Assembly: GCF_025642255.1 (NCBI RefSeq)
Contig: NZ_CP106759.1
Coordinates: forward strand, 1,453,501 to 1,517,500
Length of the DNA: 64,000 nucleotides
Origin: Stenotrophomonas maltophilia
GTDB lineage: Bacteria; Pseudomonadota; Gammaproteobacteria; Xanthomonadales; Xanthomonadaceae
Direction of reading: 5' to 3'
Shown here: positions 24,071 through 33,669 of the stretch, piece after piece
Position numbering within the stretch: the stretch's first letter is position 1
Layout of the letters: each line of letters opens with the position of its first letter
Notes under the pieces: generated by a model
Seen by the model: the letters and a program-made list of their open reading frames with translations, nothing else
What the model was told of the DNA's origin: nothing
Databases searched by the model: none
Made by a program: the position numbers and the translations under genes

Positions 24071-24565
24071 ATGTCCGACAGCGACGAACCTACCTCGACA
24101 GGCCGAAAGCGCCGGCCTCGCGAGCAGACTCCGGTGCAGCGGGCACTGGGCCTGCTGGTCCGCCGGGAGCATTCACGCAAGGAATTGACCCGCAAACTGA
24201 CTGCGCGGGGTATCGAAGACGAAGCCGCGCAGGCAGCGGTCGCCAAGCTGACCGAGGCGGGGTGGCAGGACGACACCCGGTTTGCCGAGAACCTGGTACG
24301 CATGCGGGCCAACACCGGTTACGGCCCCATCCATGTGCGTGCCGAACTGGGGACCCATGGGCTGGACAGTGCCGCGATTGCCGCAGCGATGGACAGCTAC
24401 GAGGGCGACTGGCAGGAGAACGCCCGTGATCTGGTCCGCCGCCGCTTTGGCGAGGCCGGCCCACAGGACCTGGCGCAGCGCCGCAAAGCGGCGGATCTGC
24501 TGGCGCGGCGGGGCTTCGACGGTGACAGCATCCGCCGTGCGACCCGCTACGACCCTGACGATTGA
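24071..24565 (+). CDS. recX: RecA regulatory protein RecX
   Basis: Modulates RecA filament growth. The 164-residue protein is built of three-helix repeats typical of Rec[24 protein letters not shown], then [31 protein letters not shown] with its conserved W and DDxRFA core, then [20 protein letters not shown]. The ATG at 24071 has GGAGGG directly upstream; the frame continues to 24029 without a site. It lies 110 bases after recA, with alaS downstream, as in many gammaproteobacteria. Confidence 0.92.
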   Translation: MSDSDEPTSTGRKRRPREQTPVQRALGLLVRREHSRKELTRKLTARGIEDEAAQAAVAKLTEAGWQDDTRFAENLVRMRANTGYGPIHVRAELGTHGLDSAAIAAAMDSYEGDWQENARDLVRRRFGEAGPQDLAQRRKAADLLARRGFDGDSIRRATRYDPDD

Positions 24566-24674
24566 GACTGGCGGCGCCGGGCCTGATACCCTTTAGGTTT
24601 TCGGCGGTCCGTCGCGACCCTGGCCCACGCGGCCGGTGGTCCGGGTCCGCCGGCCCGCAGACTGCCAGCCCCCA

Positions 24675-27323
24675 ATGAACGCACCCGCCAAATTCACGAC
24701 CTCCCAGATCCGCAGCGATTTCCTTGAATTCTTCAAGGGCAAAGGCCATACCATCGTGCCGTCGGCACCGCTGGTGCCTGGCAACGATCCGACCCTGCTG
24801 TTCACCAACTCCGGCATGGTGCAGTTCAAGGACGTGTTCCTCGGTGCCGAGAAGCGCAGCTACGTGCGCGCGGCCGATGTCCAGCGCTGCCTGCGCGCGG
24901 GTGGCAAGCACAACGATCTTGACCAGGTTGGCTACACCGCCCGCCATCACACCTTCTTTGAAATGCTGGGCAACTGGTCGTTTGGTGACTACTTCAAGAA
25001 GGACGCGATCGCGTGGGCGTGGGAGCTGCTGACCCAGGTCTGGAAGCTGCCGGCCGAGCGCCTGCTGGTGACCGTCTACCAGACCGACGACGAAGCCTAC
25101 GAACTGTGGCGCGACATGGTGGGGGTGCCGGAAGAGCGCATCGTGCGGATCGGCGACAACAAGGGCGCGCCGTTCGCGTCGGACAACTTCTGGCAGATGG
25201 CCGACACCGGCCCGTGTGGTCCGTGCACCGAGATTTTCTACGACCACGGCGACCACATTGCCGGCGGTCCTCCGGGGTCGCCGGATGAGGATGGCGACCG
25301 CTTCATCGAGATCTGGAATCTGGTGTTCATGCAGTTTGACCGCCAGCCGGACGGCACTCTGGTGCCGCTGCCGGCGCCGTGCGTGGATACCGGCATGGGT
25401 CTGGAACGTCTTGCGGCGATCCTGCAGCATGTCCACACGAATTACGAGATCGACCTGTTCCAGGCTCTGATCCGCAAGGCCGCCGAGCTGACCGGTACCT
25501 CCGACCTGGAGAACAAGTCGCTGCGCGTGATTGCCGACCACATCCGCGCCTGCTCGTTCCTGATCGTCGATGGCGTCCTGCCTTCCAACGAAGGACGGGG
25601 CTATGTGCTGCGCCGTATCATCCGCCGCGCCCTGCGCCATGGTTGGATGCTGGGTGTGCGCCAGCCGTTCTTCAGCAAGCTGGTGCCGACGCTGGTTGCA
25701 CAGATGGGCGAGGCCTATCCGGAGCTGCCGGCGGCAGCGGACACCGTGACCCGCGCGCTGCAGGCTGAGGAGGAGCGGTTCGCCGAGACGCTCGACGCCG
25801 GCATGAAAATCTTCGAAGACGTTGCGGCAAGGGCCGGCAATGGCGTGATCCCGGGTGGTGACGCCTTCCGCCTTTACGACACCTATGGCTTCCCCCTGGA
25901 CCTGACCCAGGACATCGCCCGCGAGCGTGACCTGACGGTCGATATCGCCGGGTTCGATGCGGCGATGGAACAGCAGCGCGAGACCGCGCGTGCTGCGGGC
26001 AAGTTCGGCGGTGGCGTGACCCTGCCGGCCGAGCTGGTGGCGACGCTCACCCCGACCGTATTCCTGGGCTACGACCGCCTGCAGGCCGGTGACCTGACCG
26101 TGCTGGCGCTGCTCAAGGAGGGGCGTCCGGTACAGTCGGCCAGTGCCGGCGATGCCGTCATCGTCATCACCAACCAGACGCCGTTCTATGCCGAGTCCGG
26201 CGGCCAGGTCGGCGATACCGGCGTAATGACCGGCAACGGCGTGCGGCTGGCGGTGGAAGACACCCAGAAGTTCGCGGGCCAGTTCCACGGCCATGTCGGT
26301 ACCCTGACCGAAGGCGACCTGAAGGTGGGCGATGTGCTGGCTGGCGAGGTCGACGGTGAGCGCCGCGGCGCCACCATCCTCAACCACTCGGCCACCCACC
26401 TGCTGCACGCGGCCCTGCGCGAAGTGCTGGGTACGCACGTGCAGCAGAAGGGCTCGCTGGTGGCGCCGGACCGCCTTCGTTTCGATTTCTCGCATTTCCA
26501 GCCGATCAGTGCCGAAGAACTGGCCGTGATCGAGCGCAAGGTCAATCAGCAGGTGCGTGCCAACAATGTTGCCGAAGTGCACTCCATGGGCATGCAGGAA
26601 GCACTCGATTTCGGCGCAATGGCACTGTTCGGAGAGAAGTACGGCGAACAGGTCCGGGTACTGAAAATGGGCGACTATTCCACCGAACTGTGTGGTGGCA
26701 CCCACGTCAAGCGCACCGGTGATATCGGCCTGTTCAAGATCACCTCGGAAGGCGGTGTCTCCGCGGGCGTGCGTCGCATCGAAGCGGTCACCGGTCAGGG
26801 CGCCCTGGATTACGTCGATGCCGAAGAGGCGCGGTTGTCCGAGGCGGCCGAGCTGCTGGGTGGCAGTGCTGCCGACGTGGTCGAGAAGATCCGGGCGCTT
26901 GGCCAGCGCCAGAAGCAACTGGAACGTGAACTGGAAGCGGTGAAGGCCAAGGTTGCCGCGGGTGCGACCGCCGACCTTTCCAGCCAGGCGGTCGAGGTCG
27001 CGGGCGTGAAGGTACTGGCGGCCCGCCTGGAGGGCTTCGACGCCAAGGCGCTGCGCGATGCCGTGGACCGCCTGAAGCAGCAGCTGGGAGACGCGGTGAT
27101 CGTGCTGGCAGGTGCCCAGGACGGCAAGGCCGCCCTGGTCGCCGGCGTGAACGGCAGTGCAACGGGCCGGGTCAAGGCCGGGGAACTGTTGTCGCATATC
27201 GCCGGTCAGATCGGGGGCAAGGGCGGCGGACGCCCGGACCTCGCCCAGGGTGGTGGCGAGGACGGGCCCGCCCTTGCCACTGCACTGGCTGCCGTCGTCG
27301 AATGGGTCAGCCCCCGCCTGTGA
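24675..27323 (+). CDS. alaS: Alanyl-tRNA synthetase
   Basis: Charges tRNA-Ala and edits misacylated Ser/Gly. It has 882 residues; E. coli AlaRS has 876. The ATG at 24675 begins [20 protein letters not shown]; the catalytic class II domain follows (motif 1 [44 protein letters not shown]). The editing domain has the zinc motif [13 protein letters not shown] and [14 protein letters not shown] coiled coil (about 735-765) leads to the C-Ala domain, with the Gly-rich segment [15 protein letters not shown]. csrA follows, an ancient alaS-csrA pairing. Confidence 0.97.
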   Translation: MNAPAKFTTSQIRSDFLEFFKGKGHTIVPSAPLVPGNDPTLLFTNSGMVQFKDVFLGAEKRSYVRAADVQRCLRAGGKHNDLDQVGYTARHHTFFEMLGNWSFGDYFKKDAIAWAWELLTQVWKLPAERLLVTVYQTDDEAYELWRDMVGVPEERIVRIGDNKGAPFASDNFWQMADTGPCGPCTEIFYDHGDHIAGGPPGSPDEDGDRFIEIWNLVFMQFDRQPDGTLVPLPAPCVDTGMGLERLAAILQHVHTNYEIDLFQALIRKAAELTGTSDLENKSLRVIADHIRACSFLIVDGVLPSNEGRGYVLRRIIRRALRHGWMLGVRQPFFSKLVPTLVAQMGEAYPELPAAADTVTRALQAEEERFAETLDAGMKIFEDVAARAGNGVIPGGDAFRLYDTYGFPLDLTQDIARERDLTVDIAGFDAAMEQQRETARAAGKFGGGVTLPAELVATLTPTVFLGYDRLQAGDLTVLALLKEGRPVQSASAGDAVIVITNQTPFYAESGGQVGDTGVMTGNGVRLAVEDTQKFAGQFHGHVGTLTEGDLKVGDVLAGEVDGERRGATILNHSATHLLHAALREVLGTHVQQKGSLVAPDRLRFDFSHFQPISAEELAVIERKVNQQVRANNVAEVHSMGMQEALDFGAMALFGEKYGEQVRVLKMGDYSTELCGGTHVKRTGDIGLFKITSEGGVSAGVRRIEAVTGQGALDYVDAEEARLSEAAELLGGSAADVVEKIRALGQRQKQLERELEAVKAKVAAGATADLSSQAVEVAGVKVLAARLEGFDAKALRDAVDRLKQQLGDAVIVLAGAQDGKAALVAGVNGSATGRVKAGELLSHIAGQIGGKGGGRPDLAQGGGEDGPALATALAAVVEWVSPRL

Positions 27324-27402
27324 TGAAGCCTGCCGTCCCCCTTCTTGTAGGAGCGGGACGGCTGACGGTACCATTGCGAATCTTTTCCCTTTGTCGTGGT
27401 AG

Positions 27403-27423
27403 CGCTTCTTGACGAAGCGTCAA
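27403..27423 (+). promoter_or_regulatory. Overlapping alternative hairpins in the csrA leader
   Basis: CGCTTC (27403-27408) can pair with GAAGCG (27414-27419), and TTGACG (27409-27414) can pair with CGTCAA (27418-27423). The pairs share bases, so only one can form at a time. The site is about 48 bases before the csrA ATG. Function is unproven. Confidence 0.35.
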
Positions 27424-27470
27424 GCCGGTGGGGGATACCCTTCCACACGGTTCCATGGAGACTTACAAAA

Positions 27471-27674
27471 ATGTTGATCCTGACTCGCCGCGTCGGCGAA
27501 ACCTTGATGATCGGTGACTCGGTGAGCGTCACCGTGCTCGGCGTCAAGGGTAACCAGGTACGTATCGGCATCACTGCGCCGAAGGACGTCGCTGTGCATC
27601 GCGAAGAGATCTACCAGCGCATCCAGCGTGGTGACGAAGCCGGCAGCGCCGGTGGTGAAAATTCTGCGGAATAA
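27471..27674 (+). CDS. csrA: Carbon storage regulator CsrA (RsmA)
   Basis: A dimeric RNA-binding regulator that blocks or stabilises mRNAs at GGA motifs. The 67-residue product begins [20 protein letters not shown] and contains the [14 protein letters not shown]-binding segment; the Gly/Ser/Glu tail is a few residues longer than usual. The ribosome-binding site is itself a GGA (in CCATGGAGAC), which fits the autoregulation known in other species. It sits between alaS and tRNA-Ser(GCT), as in E. coli. A GacA-type regulator, the usual upstream controller of this system, is encoded at 58061. Confidence 0.96.
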   Translation: MLILTRRVGETLMIGDSVSVTVLGVKGNQVRIGITAPKDVAVHREEIYQRIQRGDEAGSAGGENSAE

Positions 27675-27677
27675 GGC

Positions 27678-27707
27678 TTTACCTTCGCGCGTGATTAACG
27701 TTATGAT
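27678..27707 (+). promoter_or_regulatory. Candidate tRNA-Ser promoter
   Basis: TTTACC (27678-27683) and TATGAT (27702-27707) are separated by 18 bases. The -10 matches five of six consensus bases. It lies about 45 bases before the mature tRNA end. Confidence 0.5.
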
Positions 27708-27751
27708 TCACGCCCCGCTGAGGTGCGACGCACCCCTGCGGTGAAATCCCC

Positions 27752-27844
27752 GGAGTGATGCCCGAGTGGCCGAAGGGGCTCCCCTGCTAAGGGAGTATAG
27801 GGTCAAAAGCTCTATCGAGGGTTCGAATCCCTCTCACTCCGCCA
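27752..27844 (+). tRNA. tRNA-Ser(GCT)
   Basis: The acceptor stem GGAGTGA/TCACTCC, D arm, anticodon loop CTGCTAA (anticodon GCT at 27786-27788), long class II variable arm, GGTTCGAATCC T arm and encoded CCA are all visible. It decodes AGC/AGU. csrA upstream and tRNA-Ser is the E. coli csrA-serV order. Confidence 0.95.
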
Positions 27845-27853
27845 GATACTCTG

Positions 27854-27881
27854 AAAAGCCCCTGGAGACAGGGGCTTTTTT
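27854..27881 (+). terminator. Rho-independent terminator after tRNA-Ser
   Basis: AAAAGCCCCTG and CAGGGGCTTTT form an 11-bp stem with a GAGA loop and run into six T (27876-27881). It ends the tRNA transcript ten bases after CCA. Confidence 0.9.
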
Positions 27882-28023
27882 GTGGCCGGAATTCTCCCGT
27901 GCAGCACGTTGCCCATCACCTGCAGGAATCGAGTCTGCGCTGATTGCTGGACTTGGATTGCAGGTTCTGATGTGCTGAGCCGGTACGCCGACGGATCGGC
28001 GATCGATGGGACGGGAAGTGCGG

Positions 28024-28953
28024 ATGCAGATTTCATTGAAGCGCGCTCTGATCGTGGGCGGCGTGGCAGTTGTCGTGTTGACCGGCGGTTATGTCCTGTG
28101 GGGCCGCGCGGATTCCATGCCGCAGGCGATTGCGGCGCACGCGCCTCACACGCCTCACACGCAAGGCCGCACTGACGTCGCACCCGTGCCCTCAAAGCAG
28201 CATCGTGCCGCTGCGCGAACGGGTCCGCAGCCGCCGAATCCCCAGGTCTTCCGCCGGGTAGGTCCGAAGGCATACGAGATTGCCGGCAACCGTGAGCGGC
28301 GGCCGCCGGGCGATGCGCTTGAGTACATGAGGGTGATGAAGCGGCGTTCCGACGCCGGTGATGCGGATGCGAGCTATCTGATGGAGTTGACGGTGCGCGA
28401 GTGCAGGAACCTGATCAAGCATGATCCGGTCGCGTCATTCGATTTCCTTCGTAATGCAGGCATGACGCCGGATCCTGCCTCGTTGGTCAATGATGAGCGT
28501 CGTCTGGGCGAGTGTGCATCTTTGGTAGCTGCGCCTGCCTTCTATCATGGAGCATGGCTTGCCAGGGCCGCCTCGCAGGGTTCAATCGAAGCCAAGCTGC
28601 TTTACGCGGCCGATCCCGAGACCGTCATCGGCCCTCCGTCGGAGTGGCTTGCGAATCCGGAATCCCTGGTCAGATGGCGGGAGAGTGCGATGCGCCATCT
28701 CCATGATGCTGCGGCAACGGGAAGCCTCGATGCGGTCAGTCACCTGTCCAGCGCGTACGACAAGGGAAGAATCACCGCCTACGATGGCGTGAATGCCTAT
28801 GCATATGCCTTGGCCGCTGCCAAGGCAAATCCGGCACATATGCCGGCGAGGAGCCTGCAGGAGTTGCAGGCGAAGTTGAGCCCTGCACAGCGCGAGGCTG
28901 CGCGCGAGCGGGCGACGCAGGTGTACGCGGACTGCTGCATCGCAGATCAATGA
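28024..28953 (+). CDS. Membrane-anchored Sel1/TPR-like protein, unknown function
   Basis: A 309-residue protein I cannot name. The ATG at 28024 follows GGGAAG; 28006 is an alternative adding six residues. Residues 4-25 form a single membrane anchor or uncleaved signal (LKRALIVGGVAVVVLTGGYVLW). A His/Pro/Thr-rich linker follows (AHAPHTPHTQG). The C-terminal two thirds are helical with Sel1-like spacing of Ala and Gly: DAGDADASYLMEL, AWLARAASQGSIEAKLLYA and LHDAAATGSLDAVSHLSSAY. Cysteines occur at the ends of helices. It is alone between the tRNA-Ser terminator and the convergent phospholipase gene. Confidence 0.75.
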   Translation: MQISLKRALIVGGVAVVVLTGGYVLWGRADSMPQAIAAHAPHTPHTQGRTDVAPVPSKQHRAAARTGPQPPNPQVFRRVGPKAYEIAGNRERRPPGDALEYMRVMKRRSDAGDADASYLMELTVRECRNLIKHDPVASFDFLRNAGMTPDPASLVNDERRLGECASLVAAPAFYHGAWLARAASQGSIEAKLLYAADPETVIGPPSEWLANPESLVRWRESAMRHLHDAAATGSLDAVSHLSSAYDKGRITAYDGVNAYAYALAAAKANPAHMPARSLQELQAKLSPAQREAARERATQVYADCCIADQ

Positions 28954-29019
28954 CGCGCAGTCCCGATTCCGTCGGTTTCGATGGGGCAGGACGCGGCCTG
29001 CCGGGTTTCGTCCTCGACC

Positions 29020-31140
29020 TCAATCGTGCTGGAACCGCAAGGGTTCACTGCCCATCGCCGGATCGCTGGTGCCGGGGCGGCCATCCTCGACGCGCCCTGC
29101 CAGGCGCAGCGCACCGCTTCCAGCGCTGACATGCAGGTCGTACCACCCTGCGGTGGGGGCTGCATCCCAGGCCAGCGATGTTTCCGAGCGCGCGGGGATG
29201 TCCAGAGTCTGGTCGGGCATGTGCCCGGCATAGGCGCCTCCCTGCACGCGGACCCGGCAGGGTTCATTGCCCGGGTTACGCAGAAGCAGGCGAAGCTGAC
29301 CATCGGCGCGCTCCACGTCCGCCAGCAACATCGGGGAGGTGGCATCGCCGCGGAAGTGGCGATGGAATCCATTGGGGCCCAGCAGCCACAGGTCGAAGCG
29401 GCCATCGGCAGCAAGTGGCCAGCGCGCCTGCACGGGCGTGCCCGGCACCAGCGTGTAACGCCTCGGAATCGCGTCCAGGCGCAGCCGGTCGTAGACATGC
29501 AGTACCGCTGCCGCTCCTTCGCAGGCCAGCTGCAGATCGATGCTTCCGGCGGCCAATGCGGTGATCCGGGCCTGCGGCCGATAGGGCAGGGCGCGTGCCG
29601 GTCTTACCCCGGCTTCCTGGCGTGCAGGGTGCAACCCCTCCGGCAGGGCAGGCACGGTCCGGCCCGGCAGGGCCGCCGCGCGCGCGGCCACCGCATCGAC
29701 GTCAGGCAACGCTTGCACGAAGGGGCGGGTATCGCGCTGGGCGAAATCGAACGCGTGGGTCAGATCGCCACAGACCGCGCGCCGCCACAGTGAGATGCCC
29801 GGTGCGGGCACACCGAAGCGGCGTTCGATCAGGCGCAGTACCGAGGTGTGGTCATACACCTGCGAATCGACCCAGCCGCCCCGGCTCCAGGGCGAGATCA
29901 CATACAACGGCACGCGTGGGCCCAGTCCATAGGGGCGGCCACGCAGCTCGGCGGCGTCGTACTTCTCGTCGCCAGGCGCAGGATGCCGATGGTATTCGCC
30001 TTCGGTGCCGACCGACGATGCGCCGGCCCAGCCATCCTCCAGCGGTGAAGGCGGGGCGGGCGGCGGCACGTGGTCGAAGAAGCCGTCGTTCTCGTCGAAC
30101 ATCAACAGCAGGGCGGTACGACTCCAGACCTCCGGGTCAGCGGTCAGCGCGTCGAGCACGCGCGCGGTGTAGGCCGCGCCCTGCGCGGGGCTGGAGGGGC
30201 CGGGATGTTCGCTGCCGGCAGCGTCGGCGATGATGAAGCTGACCTGTGGCAACTGCCCGTCGACCACATCCTGACGCAGCTGTGCCAGCCCGCGCGTGCT
30301 GACCCCGCGGGCGCGAAGCTGCGGATCGTGACCCGGTGCAGCGCGGTACGCCTGCCGGAAGGTCTCGAATCCCGCCAGCGGGTTGTCGGTGAAGTTGTCG
30401 GCCATGTCCTGGTAGATCTGCCAGGACACCCCCGCCTGCTGCAGCTGCTCGACGTAGCTGGCCCACTGGTAGGACGCCGGATGGCCGCCGTGCTCCGGGA
30501 AGTTGTCGTGGGAGTTGGCGATCACCGGGCCGCCGGCGCGGGCAAAGGGATCGTTGTGGCCGGTCCACAGGAATACCCGGTTCGGGTTGGTGCCGGCCTG
30601 GATCGCGCAGTGATAGGCATCGCAGACGGTGAAGGCATCGGCGAGTGCGAACTGGAAGGGCAGGTCGCTGCGCTGGAAGTAGCCCATGGAGTGATTCTGC
30701 TTGGCTTTGGGCCACTGCCCCATGCGCCCATGGTCCCAGGCACGCTGCGCGTCAGGCCAGGTGTGCGGCGTGCCTTCGACGCGCATGTAGCCGAAGTGCG
30801 CGGCGGTATCCAGCGGAAACGGTGCGATCGCCCGGCTGCCGCTGGCATCGGGTTGCAGCCACAGGGTGCGCGCAGCGCCACCGCCCGCCAGGGGGGCGGC
30901 CGGGGCCACGAAACGATCACCGAATCCTCGCACGCCCGGCAGGGTACCAAAGTAGTGATCGAACGAGCGGTTCTCCTGCATGAACACCACGATGTGCTGC
31001 AGGTCCTGCAGGCTCCGGGTGCGTGCATCGGGGGCGATCGCGGCGGCCCGGGCGATGCTCGGCAGCAGCGGTGAAAGGCCGGCGGCAAGGCCGGCCTGCA
31101 ACAGTCGGCGACGGCCGATATCGTTCACGGGTTCACTCAC
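29020..31140 (-). CDS. Tat-exported phospholipase C (non-haemolytic PlcN-like)
   Basis: Likely hydrolyses phosphatidylcholine or related lipids to diacylglycerol and phosphocholine outside the cytoplasm. The 706-residue product has a twin-arginine signal (GRRRLLQAGLAAGLSPLL). The phosphoesterase domain has HIVVFMQENRSFDHYFGTLPG at its start, FLWTGHN, and metal-binding FDENDGFFDHVPPP. Two C-terminal domains of about 100 residues follow, typical of bacterial phosphocholine PLCs. The start is GTG at 31140, overlapping the receptor's TGA (GTGA), so translation is probably coupled. Which lipid head group it prefers is not visible. Confidence 0.9.
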   Translation of the reverse strand: MSEPVNDIGRRRLLQAGLAAGLSPLLPSIARAAAIAPDARTRSLQDLQHIVVFMQENRSFDHYFGTLPGVRGFGDRFVAPAAPLAGGGAARTLWLQPDASGSRAIAPFPLDTAAHFGYMRVEGTPHTWPDAQRAWDHGRMGQWPKAKQNHSMGYFQRSDLPFQFALADAFTVCDAYHCAIQAGTNPNRVFLWTGHNDPFARAGGPVIANSHDNFPEHGGHPASYQWASYVEQLQQAGVSWQIYQDMADNFTDNPLAGFETFRQAYRAAPGHDPQLRARGVSTRGLAQLRQDVVDGQLPQVSFIIADAAGSEHPGPSSPAQGAAYTARVLDALTADPEVWSRTALLLMFDENDGFFDHVPPPAPPSPLEDGWAGASSVGTEGEYHRHPAPGDEKYDAAELRGRPYGLGPRVPLYVISPWSRGGWVDSQVYDHTSVLRLIERRFGVPAPGISLWRRAVCGDLTHAFDFAQRDTRPFVQALPDVDAVAARAAALPGRTVPALPEGLHPARQEAGVRPARALPYRPQARITALAAGSIDLQLACEGAAAVLHVYDRLRLDAIPRRYTLVPGTPVQARWPLAADGRFDLWLLGPNGFHRHFRGDATSPMLLADVERADGQLRLLLRNPGNEPCRVRVQGGAYAGHMPDQTLDIPARSETSLAWDAAPTAGWYDLHVSAGSGALRLAGRVEDGRPGTSDPAMGSEPLRFQHD

Positions 31141-33515
31141 AGGTCCACGCGGAAGGAGATGCCGACGGTGCGCGGAGCGCCGATGAAGGCGCTGTCGCGG
31201 CCGTCGACACCTGCAAGATACCGCTTGTCGGTGAGATTGCTCACCACCAGGTTCGCACCCATGCCCTTCAGGCGTGGCGACAGGCCCTGCAGATCAAAGC
31301 CGATGTTGGCATTGAACACCGTGGCCGAGGGGAGGCTGCTGGCGTTGGCGGCATCGAGGTAGCGCGTTCCCAGATAGCGACCTGACAGGCCGAAGTTCCA
31401 GTTCTCGCCCTGCCAGTCAGCCGAGACCACCAGGATCTGCTCGGGCTGGCCGATCACCTTGGCGCCATCGACGATGCCCAGCTGGGCGTCACGCGCGGAA
31501 TCGCCGCTGCCGAGGTACTTCGAGCGGTTGTAGGTATAGGCCGCGTTGATCCGCCAGCCGTTGTCCCAGCCGTATCCGAGCGCCGCTTCCAGGCCATTGC
31601 TCTCCACGCCCCCGAAGTTCTCGTAGACGCCGTCGGTCTCGCCCAGGTAATCGATGCCGCTGACGAAACCGGCCGGCAGGTAGACGATGCGGTTGTCGAA
31701 CTTGATGTTGTACAGGGTGACCGAGGCGGTCAACGGCCAGCGGCTGATGCGCATGCCGAGTTCGATGTTGTCGGCGGTCTCCGGCTCGACGTTGCGGAAG
31801 CGCTGCGGATCGGTCTCGCCCAGTACGCCGGAGGGGATGGCCGCGAAGTTCTGCGAGAAGCCTGCGAACAGTTCCATGCCCTGCACACCGGGTGCCCAGG
31901 TGAAGCCGGTGGACAGCAGCGGATCGGACTTTGAATCGGACGTGACGTTCTCGGCGGCGCCGATCACACGCCGGCGGGACTGGTCCACGAAGAACTGCTT
32001 CACGCCCAGGCGCGCGCTGAAGGGGCCGAAGCGGGCCACGTCCTCGATGTAGTACATCTGCTCATCGACCTTGTACCGGTCTTCGAACTGGACCCAGTAC
32101 GGCTGGTGATCGAAGGCGATGTCCTGCCCGACGTTGAGCAGCCGGTGCCAGTCGCGGCGTGCGGAGCGGTCCAGCTTTTCCACCCACAGGCCACCGCGCA
32201 CCGTGTTGTCGATGCTGCCGAAGGTCTGCCGCCACTCGACGTCGGCAGTGACGCCCATGCGGTCGTTGTCGTAGTGGGTGTGGCGGTAGGACTGGGCGCC
32301 GAGCACATTTCCGGCGTAGCAGCCCGGATCATACTCGGCCGTGAAGCCCAGCCGCGGCGTGCAGGTGGCCAGACGCTGGGCGGCGCTGCCATCGGGATTG
32401 ACGAAGTAGATCTGGCCCCGGTTGCTGCCGCCGTACACGGTGCTGCCGCCGGTGTACTCCGACTCGGGGCGACCGCTGCCATCGTCGCTGACCTGCGCCA
32501 GGTACGGCGGCAGCCAGTCCCCGCGACCCTGCATGCGATGACCGTAGGCCGCCATCGAGGACTTGAAGCCGTTGCCACCGTCAAAGGCCGCGCGCAGGTA
32601 ACCGAAGGTGTTCTCGCGCAGGGCACGGGAACCGGAACGGAAGTTCTGGTCCAGATAGGGAATGCCGGTCAGGGTGCCGACCAGGTTGTCGCGGTCCGGA
32701 TTGGTGGCGAATCCCTGTGGCGAAACGCTGGTGTACTCCGGTTCGTCGGCATCGTTGTAGGACAGATAGCCGGTGAGTGTCCAGCGGTCCAGTTCGGTGA
32801 CGAACTTGCCGGCGATATGGTCGTTGCGGGTGCGGCCGCTGCCGTCGATCCAATCGTGCACGCGCGCCGAGGATGCACTGACCCAGGCACGGGTGTGGCC
32901 GCCAAGCACGCCGGTGTCGTAGCGCACGTAGTACTTGCGCGCTTCATTGTCACCGGCACCGACGACGAAGCGCAGCCGGCTGTCCTGCAGTGGATCGCCG
33001 GTGAGGAAGTTCAGGGTGCCGCCCAGCGCCTCGTTCGAGCGCGAGGAGATGTCAGCCGTGCCCTGGCTGACCTCCACCGTTTCCAGGTCCAGAGTGTCGA
33101 TGTAGCGATTGGCCAGGGAGCCACCGCCGTAGCCCGAGCCACCATTGGGCAGGCCATCGATGGTGGTGCCGATCTGCTGCGTATCGCGGTTGGTGACGAA
33201 GCCGCGCATGCTGATCTGCGTGCCCCACACCGACGAACCGGTGGCATCGGCCTCGCTGACGACCACGCCGGGCACTTCGTTGAGCGCGTCGTTGACGCTG
33301 CTCATCACCAGCTGCCGGTTCAGTGTTTCCGTGCGCACCGCAGTCTTGGCGTAACTGGTTGCCTGGCCGATCACCTGGACCTGGTCCAGCGTGCGGGCGT
33401 CGCTGCGACGTGTCGTGTCACCCTCTCCCCGCGGTGCTTCGGCGAGGGCGTCCAGTGTGGGCGCGATCAGCAGGGCAAGCAACGAGATACGGGGAGTACG
33501 CGCATGCGTTGGCAT
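31137..33515 (-). CDS. TonB-dependent outer membrane receptor
   Basis: A 792-residue TonB-dependent transporter. A signal peptide (about 1-26, ending LDALAEA) precedes LDQVQVIGQATSY, a TonB-box-like segment. The plug domain follows, with LNEVPGVVVSEADAT, ISMRGF and IDGLPNGGSGYGG. The 22-strand barrel fills the rest, including LELGMR-type strands and PRTVGISFRVDL at the C-terminus; the last residue is Leu rather than the usual aromatic. It is the first gene of a two-gene operon with the phospholipase C, suggesting uptake of a phosphorylated product or ligand released by that enzyme. The cargo is unknown. Confidence 0.88.
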   Translation of the reverse strand: MPTHARTPRISLLALLIAPTLDALAEAPRGEGDTTRRSDARTLDQVQVIGQATSYAKTAVRTETLNRQLVMSSVNDALNEVPGVVVSEADATGSSVWGTQISMRGFVTNRDTQQIGTTIDGLPNGGSGYGGGSLANRYIDTLDLETVEVSQGTADISSRSNEALGGTLNFLTGDPLQDSRLRFVVGAGDNEARKYYVRYDTGVLGGHTRAWVSASSARVHDWIDGSGRTRNDHIAGKFVTELDRWTLTGYLSYNDADEPEYTSVSPQGFATNPDRDNLVGTLTGIPYLDQNFRSGSRALRENTFGYLRAAFDGGNGFKSSMAAYGHRMQGRGDWLPPYLAQVSDDGSGRPESEYTGGSTVYGGSNRGQIYFVNPDGSAAQRLATCTPRLGFTAEYDPGCYAGNVLGAQSYRHTHYDNDRMGVTADVEWRQTFGSIDNTVRGGLWVEKLDRSARRDWHRLLNVGQDIAFDHQPYWVQFEDRYKVDEQMYYIEDVARFGPFSARLGVKQFFVDQSRRRVIGAAENVTSDSKSDPLLSTGFTWAPGVQGMELFAGFSQNFAAIPSGVLGETDPQRFRNVEPETADNIELGMRISRWPLTASVTLYNIKFDNRIVYLPAGFVSGIDYLGETDGVYENFGGVESNGLEAALGYGWDNGWRINAAYTYNRSKYLGSGDSARDAQLGIVDGAKVIGQPEQILVVSADWQGENWNFGLSGRYLGTRYLDAANASSLPSATVFNANIGFDLQGLSPRLKGMGANLVVSNLTDKRYLAGVDGRDSAFIGAPRTVGISFRVDL

Positions 33516-33566
33516 CGAAACCGGACCTTCACGAGTGGGGGAAGCCCCGGAGTGTCGGCAGCGGCA

Positions 33567-33584
33567 GTGACGTGACGGTGACGT
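33567..33584 (-). promoter_or_regulatory. Weak Pho-box-like direct repeat upstream of the receptor gene
   Basis: On the minus strand ACGTCAC-CGTC-ACGTCAC has the 7-4-7 spacing of a Pho box but only four of seven bases per half match CTGTCAT. It lies 52 bases before the receptor ATG. Confidence 0.25.
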
Positions 33585-33651
33585 GCAGATGCAGCCTTCA
33601 TTGCACCCGCGGCGCGGGAGGCGCCCTGCACCAAGCTGAATCGATGCTGCG

Positions 33652-33669
33652 CTGTCATCAAGCCGTCAT
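33652..33669 (+). promoter_or_regulatory. Pho box (PhoB binding site)
   Basis: CTGTCAT-CAAG-CCGTCAT matches the 7-4-7 Pho box with 13 of 14 repeat bases. TAGATG begins ten bases downstream, the distance at which Pho promoters place the -10. It faces the lipoprotein hydrolase gene at 33741. Confidence 0.68.

Noticed and set aside
24090..27374. 1094-codon minus-strand open frame
   Set aside because: Antisense to recX and alaS; composition follows the codon bias of alaS read backwards.
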